DNA of 64,000 nt from Novosphingobium resinovorum (lineage in GTDB: Bacteria; Pseudomonadota; Alphaproteobacteria; Sphingomonadales; Sphingomonadaceae), in NCBI RefSeq assembly GCF_001742225.1, contig NZ_CP017076.1:1141001-1205000 (forward strand). Reading direction: 5' to 3'. The notes beneath the pieces were generated by a model. That model was not told the origin of the DNA. It searched no databases and was given only the letters and a program-made list of their open reading frames with translations. Positions 7,448 to 15,371 of the stretch are shown here, one piece after another (position 1 is the stretch's first letter; the number at the start of each line of letters is the position of its first letter). The position numbers were made by a program, and so were the translations under genes.

Positions 7448-8629
7448 ATGAGCGTAATCACCACTATCGCCGCAGCGGCAGCCGCCCCCGCCGCCACTCC
7501 GGCTCCCGCAAAGTCCCCCATTCCCGACGTTTCCGTGCAGGTCCGCGACTTGTCGAATTCGACCTTCGCGTGGTTCCAGACCTACTGGCTGCAGATCATC
7601 ATCGCGGTGGCCATCGCCGTCGCCATCGTCTCGGCGCTTTACGCGCTACGCCGCCTCGGCGCGCGGTTGTGCCGCGAAGAACGCGGGCGGGGCGACTGGC
7701 TCACCATCGTCGGCCGGGTGGTCACCAAGACGACCAACTATTTCATCATCATGGTCGCGATCCGCGCGGTCGACGGCTACGCGCAGACGCCGCCGATGAT
7801 CGACCGGATGGTGACCTTCTTCTTCACCCTCGCCGCCGTCCTGCAAGGCGCGATCTGGGCGCGCGAGTTCATCCTCGGCGCGATCGAGCACAAGACTTCG
7901 GCCGAGCACTTCAAGGGCGAGGCGATCATCAACGCCATGGGCCTCATCCGCCTGCTGGTGAGCGTGGTCGTCTTCGCGGTGGCGACGGTGGTTCTGCTCG
8001 ACAACATCGGCGTCAACGTCACCGGCCTCGTCGCGGGTCTGGGTGTGGGCGGCATCGCCATCGGTCTGGCAGCGCAAGGCATCTTCGCCGATCTTTTCGC
8101 GGCGCTGGCGATCATCTTCGACCGCCCCTTCAGCAAGGGCGACCAGATCAGCTTCGGCACCAGTTCGGGCGTTATCGAGGCGATCGGCCTCAAGTCCACC
8201 CGCATCCGCGCCTATACCGGCGAACTGCGGATCATCGCCAACAAGAACCTGCTCGACAAGGAGATCCTGAACGTCAGCGGGCGCGACCACATCCGCCTGC
8301 CGTTCACCATCGGCGTCGCCTACGAGACCCCTCCGGAGACGCTGGCGCGCATTCCGGGCATCCTGACCGAACTTGTCGAGGCGGAAGGCGGCAAGGCATC
8401 GCGCGCCGGTTTCGAGAGCTTCGGCGCCAGTTCGCTCGATTTCAGCCTGCTGGTGGACGTGCCCGGCAAGGACTGGGGCATCGCCCACCCCTTGCGCGAC
8501 CGCTTGATGGTGGCGATCGTCGAGCGGTTCGCGCAGGAGGGCATTGCGATCCCCTATCCCACGCAGACGACCTTCACCGCCGCGCCCGACGGCACGATCA
8601 TCATGCCCTATCCCGAAAAGGCGACCTGA
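7448..8629 (+). CDS. MscS-family mechanosensitive ion channel
   Basis: The 393-residue protein has an N-terminal Ala/Pro-rich stretch, then about four to five TM helices (YWLQIIIAVAIAVAIVSALY is the first clear one). The pore-lining TM3 type sequence VAGLGVGGIAIGLAAQGIFA is characteristic of MscS, followed by a beta domain (GDQISFGTSSGVIEAIGLKS) and a mixed C-terminal domain. It should open in the inner membrane under hypo-osmotic tension. The ATG at 7448 was chosen; in-frame sequence back to 7289 reads as non-homologous Arg-rich residues. It is divergent from dmeRF and is followed 80 bases later by a PBP gene in the same direction. Confidence 0.9.
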   Translation: MSVITTIAAAAAAPAATPAPAKSPIPDVSVQVRDLSNSTFAWFQTYWLQIIIAVAIAVAIVSALYALRRLGARLCREERGRGDWLTIVGRVVTKTTNYFIIMVAIRAVDGYAQTPPMIDRMVTFFFTLAAVLQGAIWAREFILGAIEHKTSAEHFKGEAIINAMGLIRLLVSVVVFAVATVVLLDNIGVNVTGLVAGLGVGGIAIGLAAQGIFADLFAALAIIFDRPFSKGDQISFGTSSGVIEAIGLKSTRIRAYTGELRIIANKNLLDKEILNVSGRDHIRLPFTIGVAYETPPETLARIPGILTELVEAEGGKASRAGFESFGASSLDFSLLVDVPGKDWGIAHPLRDRLMVAIVERFAQEGIAIPYPTQTTFTAAPDGTIIMPYPEKAT

Positions 8630-8709
8630 CGACGATGGCAGGACGCTGTACGCCTTTCGTCGAAACCCCGGATGCGTTTGCCGGGAGAATCAGCTAAACG
8701 CAGGCGGCA

Positions 8710-10818
8710 ATGGAGCTTTCCCGCCATATAGCCGCCGACCCCCGCGAGCCCGAACTGGACAACGTGCTCGTCGAGACCCCCTTGCCCGAAGGCAGGGGGT
8801 GGCGCACTTGGCCGCGCCGACTGTTGGCATGGCTGTGGCGGCTTCTGCCGTGGCACCGCTGGACGTGGAAGCAGCGCATCGTCCGCACTTTCGCGGGGGT
8901 TCTGGCGCTGTTCGTGCTGACCGTGGGCTATCTCGCGGTCACCGCGCCGCTGTCCAAGTCGCTCCAGCCGATCGCGCCGCCCGAGATCACCCTGCTCGCC
9001 GCCGACGGTACGCCGATCGCCCGCAACGGCGCGGTCACCGACGATCCGGTCAAGGTGAAGGACCTGCCGCCGCACGTCGTGCAGGCATTCCTGGCGATCG
9101 AGGACCGGCGTTTCTATTCGCACTGGGGCATCGACCCGCGCGGCATCGCCCGCGCCGCGCTCAGCAACGTGACCGGCGGGAATACGCAGGGCGGCTCCAC
9201 CATCACGCAGCAGCTGGCCAAGTTCACCTTCCTCAGCTCGGAGCGCAGCCTCACGCGCAAGGCGCGCGAGATGCTGATCGCGTTCTGGCTGGAGGCATGG
9301 CTGACCAAGGACGAGATCCTCGAGCGCTACCTTTCCAACGCCTACTTCGGGGACAATACCTACGGCATCCGCGCGGCCTCGCTGCACTACTTCCATCGCC
9401 AGCCCGAGAAGCTGACCGAGGGGCAGGCGGCGCTGCTGGCGGGGCTGATGAAGGCTCCCTCGCGCCTGGCGCCGACCAACAACTTCGCCGCGTCCGAAAA
9501 GCGGATGAGGGTGGTCCTGCAAGCCATGGCCGATGCGGGATACATGACTCCGCAGCACGCGAAGGCCGTATCCACGCCCCGTCTCGACGTGCGCAACCGG
9601 GCCGAGCTTCCGACCGGCACCTACTTCGCCGACTGGGCGCTGCCGCAGGCGCGCCAGCTCGAAGCGGCGGGCCACGCCGAGTCCTATCGCACCACGCTGG
9701 ATTCGCGCCTGCAAGCCGCCGCGCACCGCGCCACCCGGCAGGTTCCTGCAGGCACGCAGGTCGCGCTCGTGGCCATGCGCCGCAACGGAGAGGTCGTCGC
9801 CATGGTCGGCGGGCGGGACTATTCGCAAAGCCCGTTCAACCGCGTCACGCAGGCGCGCCGCCAGCCAGGCTCGACTTTCAAGCTGTTCGTCTACCTCGCC
9901 GCGATCAAGTCCGGGATGAGCCCCGAGGATACGATCCCCAACACGCCGATCGATACCGGCTCCTACCGCCCGCAGAACGCCGGCGGGGCCTATTCGCCGA
10001 CGATCACGCTGGAGGATGCCTTTGCGCGGTCCAGCAACGTCGCGGCGGTGCGGCTGTTCAACCGGGTCGGGGACGAGTCGGTGATCGACATGGCGCGGCG
10101 GCTCGGCGTGTCTTCGCCGCTGCCGATGGGCGATCCCAGTCTGGCGCTCGGCACCGCGACGATGACGCTGCTGGAACTGACCTCCGCCTATGCGGGTGTC
10201 GCCGCCAACAGCTTCCCGGTCGAGCCGCGCGCCTTCCCGGTGCCGGAGGCGGGCTGGTTCGACTGGTTGCTCGACGGCAAGCGCTCGCTCTCGAAGCATG
10301 ATCACGAGGCGATCGAGGGCATGCTGCGCGCCACCGTCAATCGCGGCACCGGCCGTGCGGCCATGCTGCAGGCGCCGAACTTCGGCAAGACCGGCACCAG
10401 TCAGGAGAACCGCGATGCGCTCTTCGTGGGCTATTCGGGTGATCTCGTCGTCGGCGTCTGGGTCGGCAAGGACGATAATTCGCCGCTGAACGGGGTCTCC
10501 GGCGGCACCGTCCCGGCGCGCATCTGGCGCGACTTCATGCGCGAGGCATTGGGCGAGAAGGCCGCGCCGCCGCCGCGCAAGGCTGCCGATCCGGACGGCC
10601 CGGTCCAGCCGCTCGACGTGCCGGACCTCGGCGACATTCCGGTGGGCGACGACAACCACATCCGCATCGAGAACGGGCAGGCGGTGTTGAGCACCAGGGT
10701 CGAAGGGGTGCCGCTCGACGTGACGCTGGAGGGGCAGGGCCTGCGCATCGAACCGAGCGGCAGCGCCTCACCCGCACCGAGATCATCGGTCGCGCCGAGT
10801 CCTTCGGCGACGCCGTGA
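8710..10818 (+). CDS. Class A penicillin-binding protein (glycosyltransferase/transpeptidase)
   Basis: The 702-residue protein has a cytoplasmic basic/Trp-rich N-terminus, one TM helix near residues 58-80 and a GT51 domain. Glu131 in AIEDRRFYSHWG is the catalytic glutamate, and GGSTITQQLAKF is the second GT motif. The transpeptidase domain follows, with GSTFK (Ser388), SSN in ARSSNVAAV and KTGTS (Lys560). It polymerises lipid II and cross-links peptidoglycan in the periplasm. It lacks the long insert domains of E. coli PBP1a and is close in size to PBP1C or Pbp1-short forms of alphaproteobacteria. The C-terminal tail is Pro/Ala/Ser-rich. It is followed by extragenic repeats. Confidence 0.93.
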   Translation: MELSRHIAADPREPELDNVLVETPLPEGRGWRTWPRRLLAWLWRLLPWHRWTWKQRIVRTFAGVLALFVLTVGYLAVTAPLSKSLQPIAPPEITLLAADGTPIARNGAVTDDPVKVKDLPPHVVQAFLAIEDRRFYSHWGIDPRGIARAALSNVTGGNTQGGSTITQQLAKFTFLSSERSLTRKAREMLIAFWLEAWLTKDEILERYLSNAYFGDNTYGIRAASLHYFHRQPEKLTEGQAALLAGLMKAPSRLAPTNNFAASEKRMRVVLQAMADAGYMTPQHAKAVSTPRLDVRNRAELPTGTYFADWALPQARQLEAAGHAESYRTTLDSRLQAAAHRATRQVPAGTQVALVAMRRNGEVVAMVGGRDYSQSPFNRVTQARRQPGSTFKLFVYLAAIKSGMSPEDTIPNTPIDTGSYRPQNAGGAYSPTITLEDAFARSSNVAAVRLFNRVGDESVIDMARRLGVSSPLPMGDPSLALGTATMTLLELTSAYAGVAANSFPVEPRAFPVPEAGWFDWLLDGKRSLSKHDHEAIEGMLRATVNRGTGRAAMLQAPNFGKTGTSQENRDALFVGYSGDLVVGVWVGKDDNSPLNGVSGGTVPARIWRDFMREALGEKAAPPPRKAADPDGPVQPLDVPDLGDIPVGDDNHIRIENGQAVLSTRVEGVPLDVTLEGQGLRIEPSGSASPAPRSSVAPSPSATP

Positions 10819-10823
10819 CAGTT

Positions 10824-10943
10824 CGTCGTCCCGGACTTGATCCGGGACCGGTGGCTGTCTTTAGGCGAGTTCTGTCGGCAGGGTGCTGCTCCCGTAAGTG
10901 GGCTGGTCACGGCCAGCGGTCCCGGATCAAGTCCGGGACGACG
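10824..10943. repeat. Inverted extragenic repeat (REP-like) after PBP gene
   Basis: The arms CGTCGTCCCGGACTTGATCC (10824 onward) and its exact reverse complement ending at 10943 form a 26-bp inverted repeat around about 68 bases. The left arm plus the following CGGTGGCTGTCTTTAGG is the same unit as at 5984-6024. It lies between two convergent genes and could end transcription in both directions. Confidence 0.8.
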
Positions 10944-10955
10944 TCCCTGCCGTCA

Positions 10956-11435
10956 TCACACCGGGATTTTAGTCCGGTACACCACCGGCCTTAGTGCAAA
11001 GCTGGTGGTGACTTGCGAGACGCCCTCGATCCGCGTCAGCCTGTTGCGCAGGAAATCCTCGAAAGTGCCCAGCGAAGGCACCAGCAGCCGCAACTGATAG
11101 TCCGCCTCCCCGGTCATCAGGTAGCATTCCATGACCTCGGGAAACTGCATGATCGCGGTTTCGAAGGCTTCCAGGTGGCGGTCATCCTGCTGGTCCAGTC
11201 GCACGCGGACGAAGGCGGTGACGCCAAGACCTACCGTCTCGGGATCGACCAGCGCGACGTAGCGGGTGATCACGCCTTCGCCTTCCAGCTGTTTGAGACG
11301 GCGCAGGCAGGGGGAGGGGGACAGGCCGACCCGCTCCGACAGTTCCTGATTGGTGATGCGTCCGTCGGACTGCAGCTCGTCGAGAATCCGGCGGTCAATC
11401 GAGTCCAGCGGTGATGGCATGATTATGGCGTCCAT
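10956..11435 (-). CDS. Lrp/AsnC-family transcriptional regulator
   Basis: The 159-residue protein has the Lrp layout: an N-terminal helix-turn-helix (LDSIDRRILDELQSDGRITN, then LSERVGLSPSPCLRRLKQLE) and a C-terminal RAM effector domain (VTAFVRVRLDQQ, YLMTGEADYQLRLLVPS). Such regulators respond to amino acids or their keto acids and usually control the adjacent divergent gene, here a 2-oxoacid dehydrogenase E1-like enzyme. Two in-frame ATGs (11435 and 11420) are possible; the second gives MPSPLDS, the more usual beginning. The frame stays open upstream but overlaps the divergent gene and is not homologous. Confidence 0.9.
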   Translation of the reverse strand: MDAIIMPSPLDSIDRRILDELQSDGRITNQELSERVGLSPSPCLRRLKQLEGEGVITRYVALVDPETVGLGVTAFVRVRLDQQDDRHLEAFETAIMQFPEVMECYLMTGEADYQLRLLVPSLGTFEDFLRNRLTRIEGVSQVTTSFALRPVVYRTKIPV

Positions 11436-11447
11436 TGTGGAATTATC

Positions 11448-11460
11448 GGCAGGTTCTGCC
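11448..11460. promoter_or_regulatory. Possible Lrp-type operator
   Basis: GGCAG-GTT-CTGCC is a perfect 5-bp inverted repeat 12 bases upstream of the Lrp start, in the only intergenic stretch shared with the divergent E1-like gene. Position and symmetry fit an autoregulatory site. The match to a defined Lrp consensus is not demonstrated. Confidence 0.35.
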
Positions 11461-11562
11461 AATGGATACGCGCTGAGAGGCCGAACACGCAAGGACATGC
11501 GCAGCCCGCCGAGCGTATCCTGCCGCGATGGCGCTCGAGCGCCATTCAGGGAGCATGAGCAG

Positions 11563-13902
11563 ATGGCCGACACGATCACCCAGACCCGCGCCGACCTTGT
11601 CGCGACGCTGGAGGCACTGGAGAAGCGGCTGCTGTGGCTTTCGGCATGGACGATCCACAACGCCAACCACCTGCGCCCCAAGCGCGATGGCCTGAAGGTC
11701 GGCGGGCATCAGGCCAGCTGCGCCTCGATGACGGCGATCATGTCCGCGCTCTACTTCCATGCGCTGCGCCCGCAGGACAAGGTGGCGGTGAAGCCCCACG
11801 CGGGGCCGGTGCTCCACGCGATCCACTACCTGCTGGGCGAACAGACGCGCGAGAAGCTGGAGCGCTTTCGCGGCCTCGGCGGCGTGCAGAGCTATCCCTC
11901 GCGCACCAAGGACACGATCCCCGTCGATTTTTCGACCGGCTCGGTCGGCCTCGGCGTCGCGGTGACGGCGTTCTCGAGTCTGGTGCAGGACTATCTCGTC
12001 GCGCATGGTCAAGTGCGCGAGGAAGACGCGGGGCGGATGATCGCGCTGATGGGCGATGCCGAACTCGACGAGGGCAACATCTACGAATGCCTCATCGAAG
12101 GCTACAAGCACGACTTGCGCAACTGCTGGTGGGTGGTGGACTACAACCGCCAGTCGCTCGACAGCACGACGGCGGACCGCATGTTCCGCCGCTTCGACGA
12201 CATCTTCGAGACCTGCGGCTGGCGCGTCGTCACGCTCAAGTACGGCAAGCTGCAGCGCGAGGCTTTCGCAAAGCCCGGCGGCAAGGCGATCGAGGAATGG
12301 ATCGACCAGTGCCCCAATGCCGATTTCGCGGTGCTCACCTATCAAGGCGGCGCGGCGTGGCGCGCGCGGCTGATGGCCGACATCGGCGGCAAGGCGCAAG
12401 TTCGCAAGCTGCTGGACAGCTACGACGACGATGCGCTGGCGGCGCTGATGACGAACCTTGGCGGCCACTGCATCGAGAGCCTCATCGACGCCTTCGATGC
12501 CTGCGACGACGACCGGCCGACGCTGTTCATCGCCTACACCGTCAAGGGCCACGGGCTGCCGCTGGCGGGGCACAAGGACAACCATTCGGGCATGATGAAC
12601 CCGCCCCAGATGGAGCAGTTCCGCACCCTGATGGGCGTGCCGGAAGGGCAGGAGTGGGAACCCTGGGGCGGCCTTGGCGACAATGCCGCCGCCGCGCTCG
12701 ACGCCTTCGTCAAGACCAGCCCGATCGCCCGCAAGCCCGCCGAGCCCCTGGCGCCGATGGTTGCCGTGCCCGCGCTGCCGGCGCCCGAAGGCGCGGAGCA
12801 ATCCACGCAGGCCGCCTTCGGGCGCATCCTGCTCGACATCGCCAAGTCGGGCGAGGAACTGGCCGACCGCATCGTCACCACCGCGCCCGACGTCACGCAG
12901 ACCACCAACCTCGGCGGCTTCGTCAACCAGCGCGGGCTGTTTCGGCGGCAGGAACTGGCCGACGTGTTCCAGAAGGCGAAGATCCCCTCGGCGCAGAAGT
13001 GGTCGGCGCACGGGGCGGGCCAGCACATCGAACTGGGCATCGCCGAGAACAACTTCTTCATCATGCTCGCCTCGCTGGGGCTGGCCGGGCCGCACTTCGG
13101 CACGCGGCTGCTGCCGGTGGGGACGGTCTACGATCCGTTCATTTCGCGCGGGCTCGATGCACTGAACTACGGCTGCTATCAGGACTCGCGCTTCCTGCTG
13201 GTGGGTACGCCCTCGGGCCTGACGCTGGCGGCGGAGGGCGGCGCGCACCAGTCGATCAACACGCCGTTGATCGGCATGGGCCAGCCGGGGCTGACGGCCT
13301 TCGACCCGGCCTTCGCCGACGAACTGGCGCTGATCATGGGCTGGTCGTTCGACCACATGCAGCGCGAGGACGGCGGCTCGGTCTACTTGCGCCTCTCCAC
13401 CCGCGCGATCCCGCAGGTGTCGCGCGAGAACGACGACTGGCAGGCCGATGCCTTGAAGGGCGGATACTGGCTGAAGAAGCCGGGTCCGGACGCGCAGGCG
13501 GCGATCGCCTTCTCCGGCGTCGTGGCACCCGAAGCGCTGGCGGCGTGGGAGCAACTGGCGGAGGATCTGCCGGGTATCGGCCTGCTCAACGTGACCTCGC
13601 CGGACCTGCTCCATCGGGGCTGGTCGGCGCGGCGGGCGGCGCGCTGGAACGGGCAGAAGCAGGCGCCGAGCCATGCGGAGACCTTGCTGGGCGCGCTGGC
13701 GCCGGGGGCGGGGCTGGTGACGGTGCTGGACGGCTCGCCGGGGGCGCTGTCGTGGCTGGGCGGGGTCAAGGGCATGCGCGTCAGCCCGCTCGGCACCGAC
13801 CGCTTCGGGCAGACGGGGGACCTCTACGATCTCTACCGGACTTACCGCCTCGATGCCGACGCCATCATCGACGCCGCCGCCGAACTTTTCCTGGAGGATT
13901 AA
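11563..13902 (+). CDS. AceE/MdeB-like homodimeric 2-oxoacid dehydrogenase E1 (transketolase superfamily)
   Basis: The 779-residue thiamine-diphosphate enzyme aligns by motif with homodimeric pyruvate dehydrogenase E1: LRPKRDGLKVGGHQAS, YPSRTKDTIPVDFSTGSVGL and the TPP/Mg motif GDAELDEGNIYECLIEGYKH (AceE has GDGEMDEPE). It also has the transketolase Glu in GQHIELGIAENN and a His-containing EGGAHQSI segment. It is about 110 residues shorter than AceE. No E2 or E3 gene is nearby. The divergent Lrp-type gene recalls the Pseudomonas mdeR-mdeA-mdeB locus, where MdeB oxidises 2-oxobutyrate from methionine, so an amino-acid-derived 2-oxoacid is a reasonable guess. A general transketolase annotation is the cautious alternative. 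The ATG at 11563 follows GAGCATGAGCAG and begins the conserved N-terminus. Confidence 0.75.
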   Translation: MADTITQTRADLVATLEALEKRLLWLSAWTIHNANHLRPKRDGLKVGGHQASCASMTAIMSALYFHALRPQDKVAVKPHAGPVLHAIHYLLGEQTREKLERFRGLGGVQSYPSRTKDTIPVDFSTGSVGLGVAVTAFSSLVQDYLVAHGQVREEDAGRMIALMGDAELDEGNIYECLIEGYKHDLRNCWWVVDYNRQSLDSTTADRMFRRFDDIFETCGWRVVTLKYGKLQREAFAKPGGKAIEEWIDQCPNADFAVLTYQGGAAWRARLMADIGGKAQVRKLLDSYDDDALAALMTNLGGHCIESLIDAFDACDDDRPTLFIAYTVKGHGLPLAGHKDNHSGMMNPPQMEQFRTLMGVPEGQEWEPWGGLGDNAAAALDAFVKTSPIARKPAEPLAPMVAVPALPAPEGAEQSTQAAFGRILLDIAKSGEELADRIVTTAPDVTQTTNLGGFVNQRGLFRRQELADVFQKAKIPSAQKWSAHGAGQHIELGIAENNFFIMLASLGLAGPHFGTRLLPVGTVYDPFISRGLDALNYGCYQDSRFLLVGTPSGLTLAAEGGAHQSINTPLIGMGQPGLTAFDPAFADELALIMGWSFDHMQREDGGSVYLRLSTRAIPQVSRENDDWQADALKGGYWLKKPGPDAQAAIAFSGVVAPEALAAWEQLAEDLPGIGLLNVTSPDLLHRGWSARRAARWNGQKQAPSHAETLLGALAPGAGLVTVLDGSPGALSWLGGVKGMRVSPLGTDRFGQTGDLYDLYRTYRLDADAIIDAAAELFLED

Positions 13903-13908
13903 GCGCCT

Positions 13909-14919
13909 TCAGCGGCGAGGGGGCGCGGTCGATCCCCTCGTCACCAGGGTGCAGTCGAAGGTCTTCTTGCCGACTTCGCTGGTCTTCCTGAAGTCGAGGA
14001 GCAGCCGCACGGCTTCTTCGGCCATTTCGAAGATAGGCTGGCGCATCGTCGTCAGTTCCGGCCAGACGCTGCGGGCGATCCAGCTGTCGTCGAAGCCGAC
14101 GACGGAGAGGTCGTCGGGGATCTTGACGCCCAGCTGCGCGGCGGCAGCGAAGACACCGGCGGCCATGTCGTCGTTCTCCGCGAAGATCGCGGTCGGCGGC
14201 TGGGGCGCGCGCATGATCTGCAGGCCAGCGCCGATCCCGGAGGAAAACGTGAACTCGCCGGTGGCGGTGACGATGTCGGACGGGGCGTGGCCACGTTCCT
14301 CCAGCGCGGCGACGAAAGCTTCGCGCCGCCATTGGCTCGCGCCATGCGTCGCCGGGCCGTCGATCAGGCCGAACCTGCGGTGGCCGAGGCCCCAGAGGTG
14401 GCGGACGAGATCGTGCACCGCCGCTGCGTCGTTCGAGCGGACGCTGGCGACTTCGGGATTGTCGCGGATCGGGGCGAGCAGGACGTAGGGCAGCTTGCGC
14501 GCGTCGAGGGCGGCGATCACGGCCGCGTTGTCGCAGGCGGGCGGGGTGACGACCATGCCGTCCAGGCGGGCGCTGGCGAGCAGGCCGTCCATGGTCTCAC
14601 GGATGTCGCTGGCCGAGGTGTCGACGCTCTCGATGACCAGTTGAAAGCCTGCCGCGCGGCAGGCGGCATAAGCGCCGTTGAGAATCTGGAGCGTGTAGCC
14701 CGGACTCGGGTTGTCGAACAGGATGCCGAGGAAGAACGAGCGCCCGGCCGCCAGCGCACGCGCGGCGAAGTTGGGGCGGTAACCCAGTTCGGCGACGGCC
14801 TTGTCGACCTTGGCCTTGAGGTCGGGGCGGACGCTCGCTTCGTTGTTGATAACCCGGGAGACGCTTTTCATCGAGACGCCCGCCTGACGGGCAACGTCCA
14901 TGATGGTGACCTTTTTCAT
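13909..14919 (-). CDS. LacI-family transcriptional repressor
   Basis: The 336-residue protein has the full LacI plan: N-terminal helix-turn-helix and hinge (VTIMDVARQAGVSMKSVSRV, NFAARALAAGRS) and a periplasmic-binding-protein-like effector domain (FLGILFDNPSPGY, GLIDGPATHGAS, DLSVVGFDDSWIARS). It is divergent from the sugar permease at 15372, and the 450-base gap between them holds two operator-like palindromes. It most likely represses that permease and itself until a sugar or sugar derivative binds. Which sugar cannot be read from the sequence. It is convergent with the E1-like gene, whose stop lies six bases away. Confidence 0.92.
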   Translation of the reverse strand: MKKVTIMDVARQAGVSMKSVSRVINNEASVRPDLKAKVDKAVAELGYRPNFAARALAAGRSFFLGILFDNPSPGYTLQILNGAYAACRAAGFQLVIESVDTSASDIRETMDGLLASARLDGMVVTPPACDNAAVIAALDARKLPYVLLAPIRDNPEVASVRSNDAAAVHDLVRHLWGLGHRRFGLIDGPATHGASQWRREAFVAALEERGHAPSDIVTATGEFTFSSGIGAGLQIMRAPQPPTAIFAENDDMAAGVFAAAAQLGVKIPDDLSVVGFDDSWIARSVWPELTTMRQPIFEMAEEAVRLLLDFRKTSEVGKKTFDCTLVTRGSTAPPRR

Positions 14920-15026
14920 TTCCCCCGGTGCGTCCTCAGATTGGCTTTGTGCATGGCCTCTGTTTCACCAAGCCCGCCCGAATGCAAGGCAATCGCCATC
15001 ACGCGGGAAGCGGGTTCAGTATGAAG

Positions 15027-15105
15027 ACAGCGTTGTATCAAGCAATCCTGTTAGCGGTCACTTTCTACCTGAAATCGCAAGCATCTTTTTTAATGACAGC
15101 GCTGT
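15027..15105. promoter_or_regulatory. Two LacI-type operator-like sites
   Basis: ACAGCGTTGT (15027-15036) and AATGACAGCGCTGT (15092-15105) share an ACAGCGYTGT core with a CG centre, the symmetry typical of LacI-family operators. Alphaproteobacterial sugar regulons often use TGACAnCGnTGTCA-like sites. The sites are 69 bases apart, which would allow looping by a tetrameric or paired repressor. The surrounding 450-base gap (14920-15371) is AT-richer than its neighbours around the second site. Confidence 0.55.
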
Positions 15106-15120
15106 TTTTTGGAAATACAT

Positions 15121-15267
15121 ATGCAGCAGATCAAACGTCAGGCGCAATCTTCAAGCGCGCCGGCAGAGCGGGAGGGGACAGTGAGCGAATTCCTTGCAGT
15201 CGCTTCGGCGCAAAAGCCGGGCGAACCCGTGGCGGCGCGGCCGGGCGGAGAGCTTTGGGAGGGTTGA
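15121..15267 (+). CDS. Possible 48-residue leader ORF ahead of the sugar permease
   Basis: An ATG at 15121, 16 bases after the second operator-like site, opens a 48-codon frame beginning MQQIKRQAQSSSAPAEREG, ending TGA at 15265. No domain is recognisable and the Shine-Dalgarno is weak (GGAAATACAT). It ends nine bases before a very strong hairpin and about 105 bases before the permease start. It could be a translated leader, the remnant of a gene, or chance. Confidence 0.25.
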   Translation: MQQIKRQAQSSSAPAEREGTVSEFLAVASAQKPGEPVAARPGGELWEG

Positions 15268-15275
15268 TCCTCCCA

Positions 15276-15313
15276 GCAAGGCCGGTCGCACCCTCCTCCG
15301 CGACCGGCCTTGC
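15276..15313 (+). terminator. Strong hairpin upstream of sugar permease
   Basis: GCAAGGCCGGTCGC pairs perfectly with GCGACCGGCCTTGC (14-bp stem, 10-base loop). No U-tract follows, so it may be a pause or attenuator, an RNA-stabilising hairpin, or a factor-dependent end rather than a classical intrinsic terminator. It sits between the operator-like sites and the permease start at 15372, so the transcript must pass through it. Confidence 0.6.
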
Positions 15314-15371
15314 AGAAACCCCCGCTTGATCTACGACCGCTCCCGACACGCAGCACAAGGAATCCCCAGTC

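Noticed and set aside
8608..10659. Long open frame (683 codons) antisense to the PBP gene
   Set aside because: It is rich in Arg, His, Gly and Asp, has no recognisable domain, and mirrors a gene with complete catalytic motifs. Such antisense frames are usual in high-GC genomes.
11443..13674. 743-codon frame antisense to the E1-like gene
   Set aside because: Low-complexity Arg/His/Gln composition and no motif; the sense strand has clear TPP-enzyme motifs.
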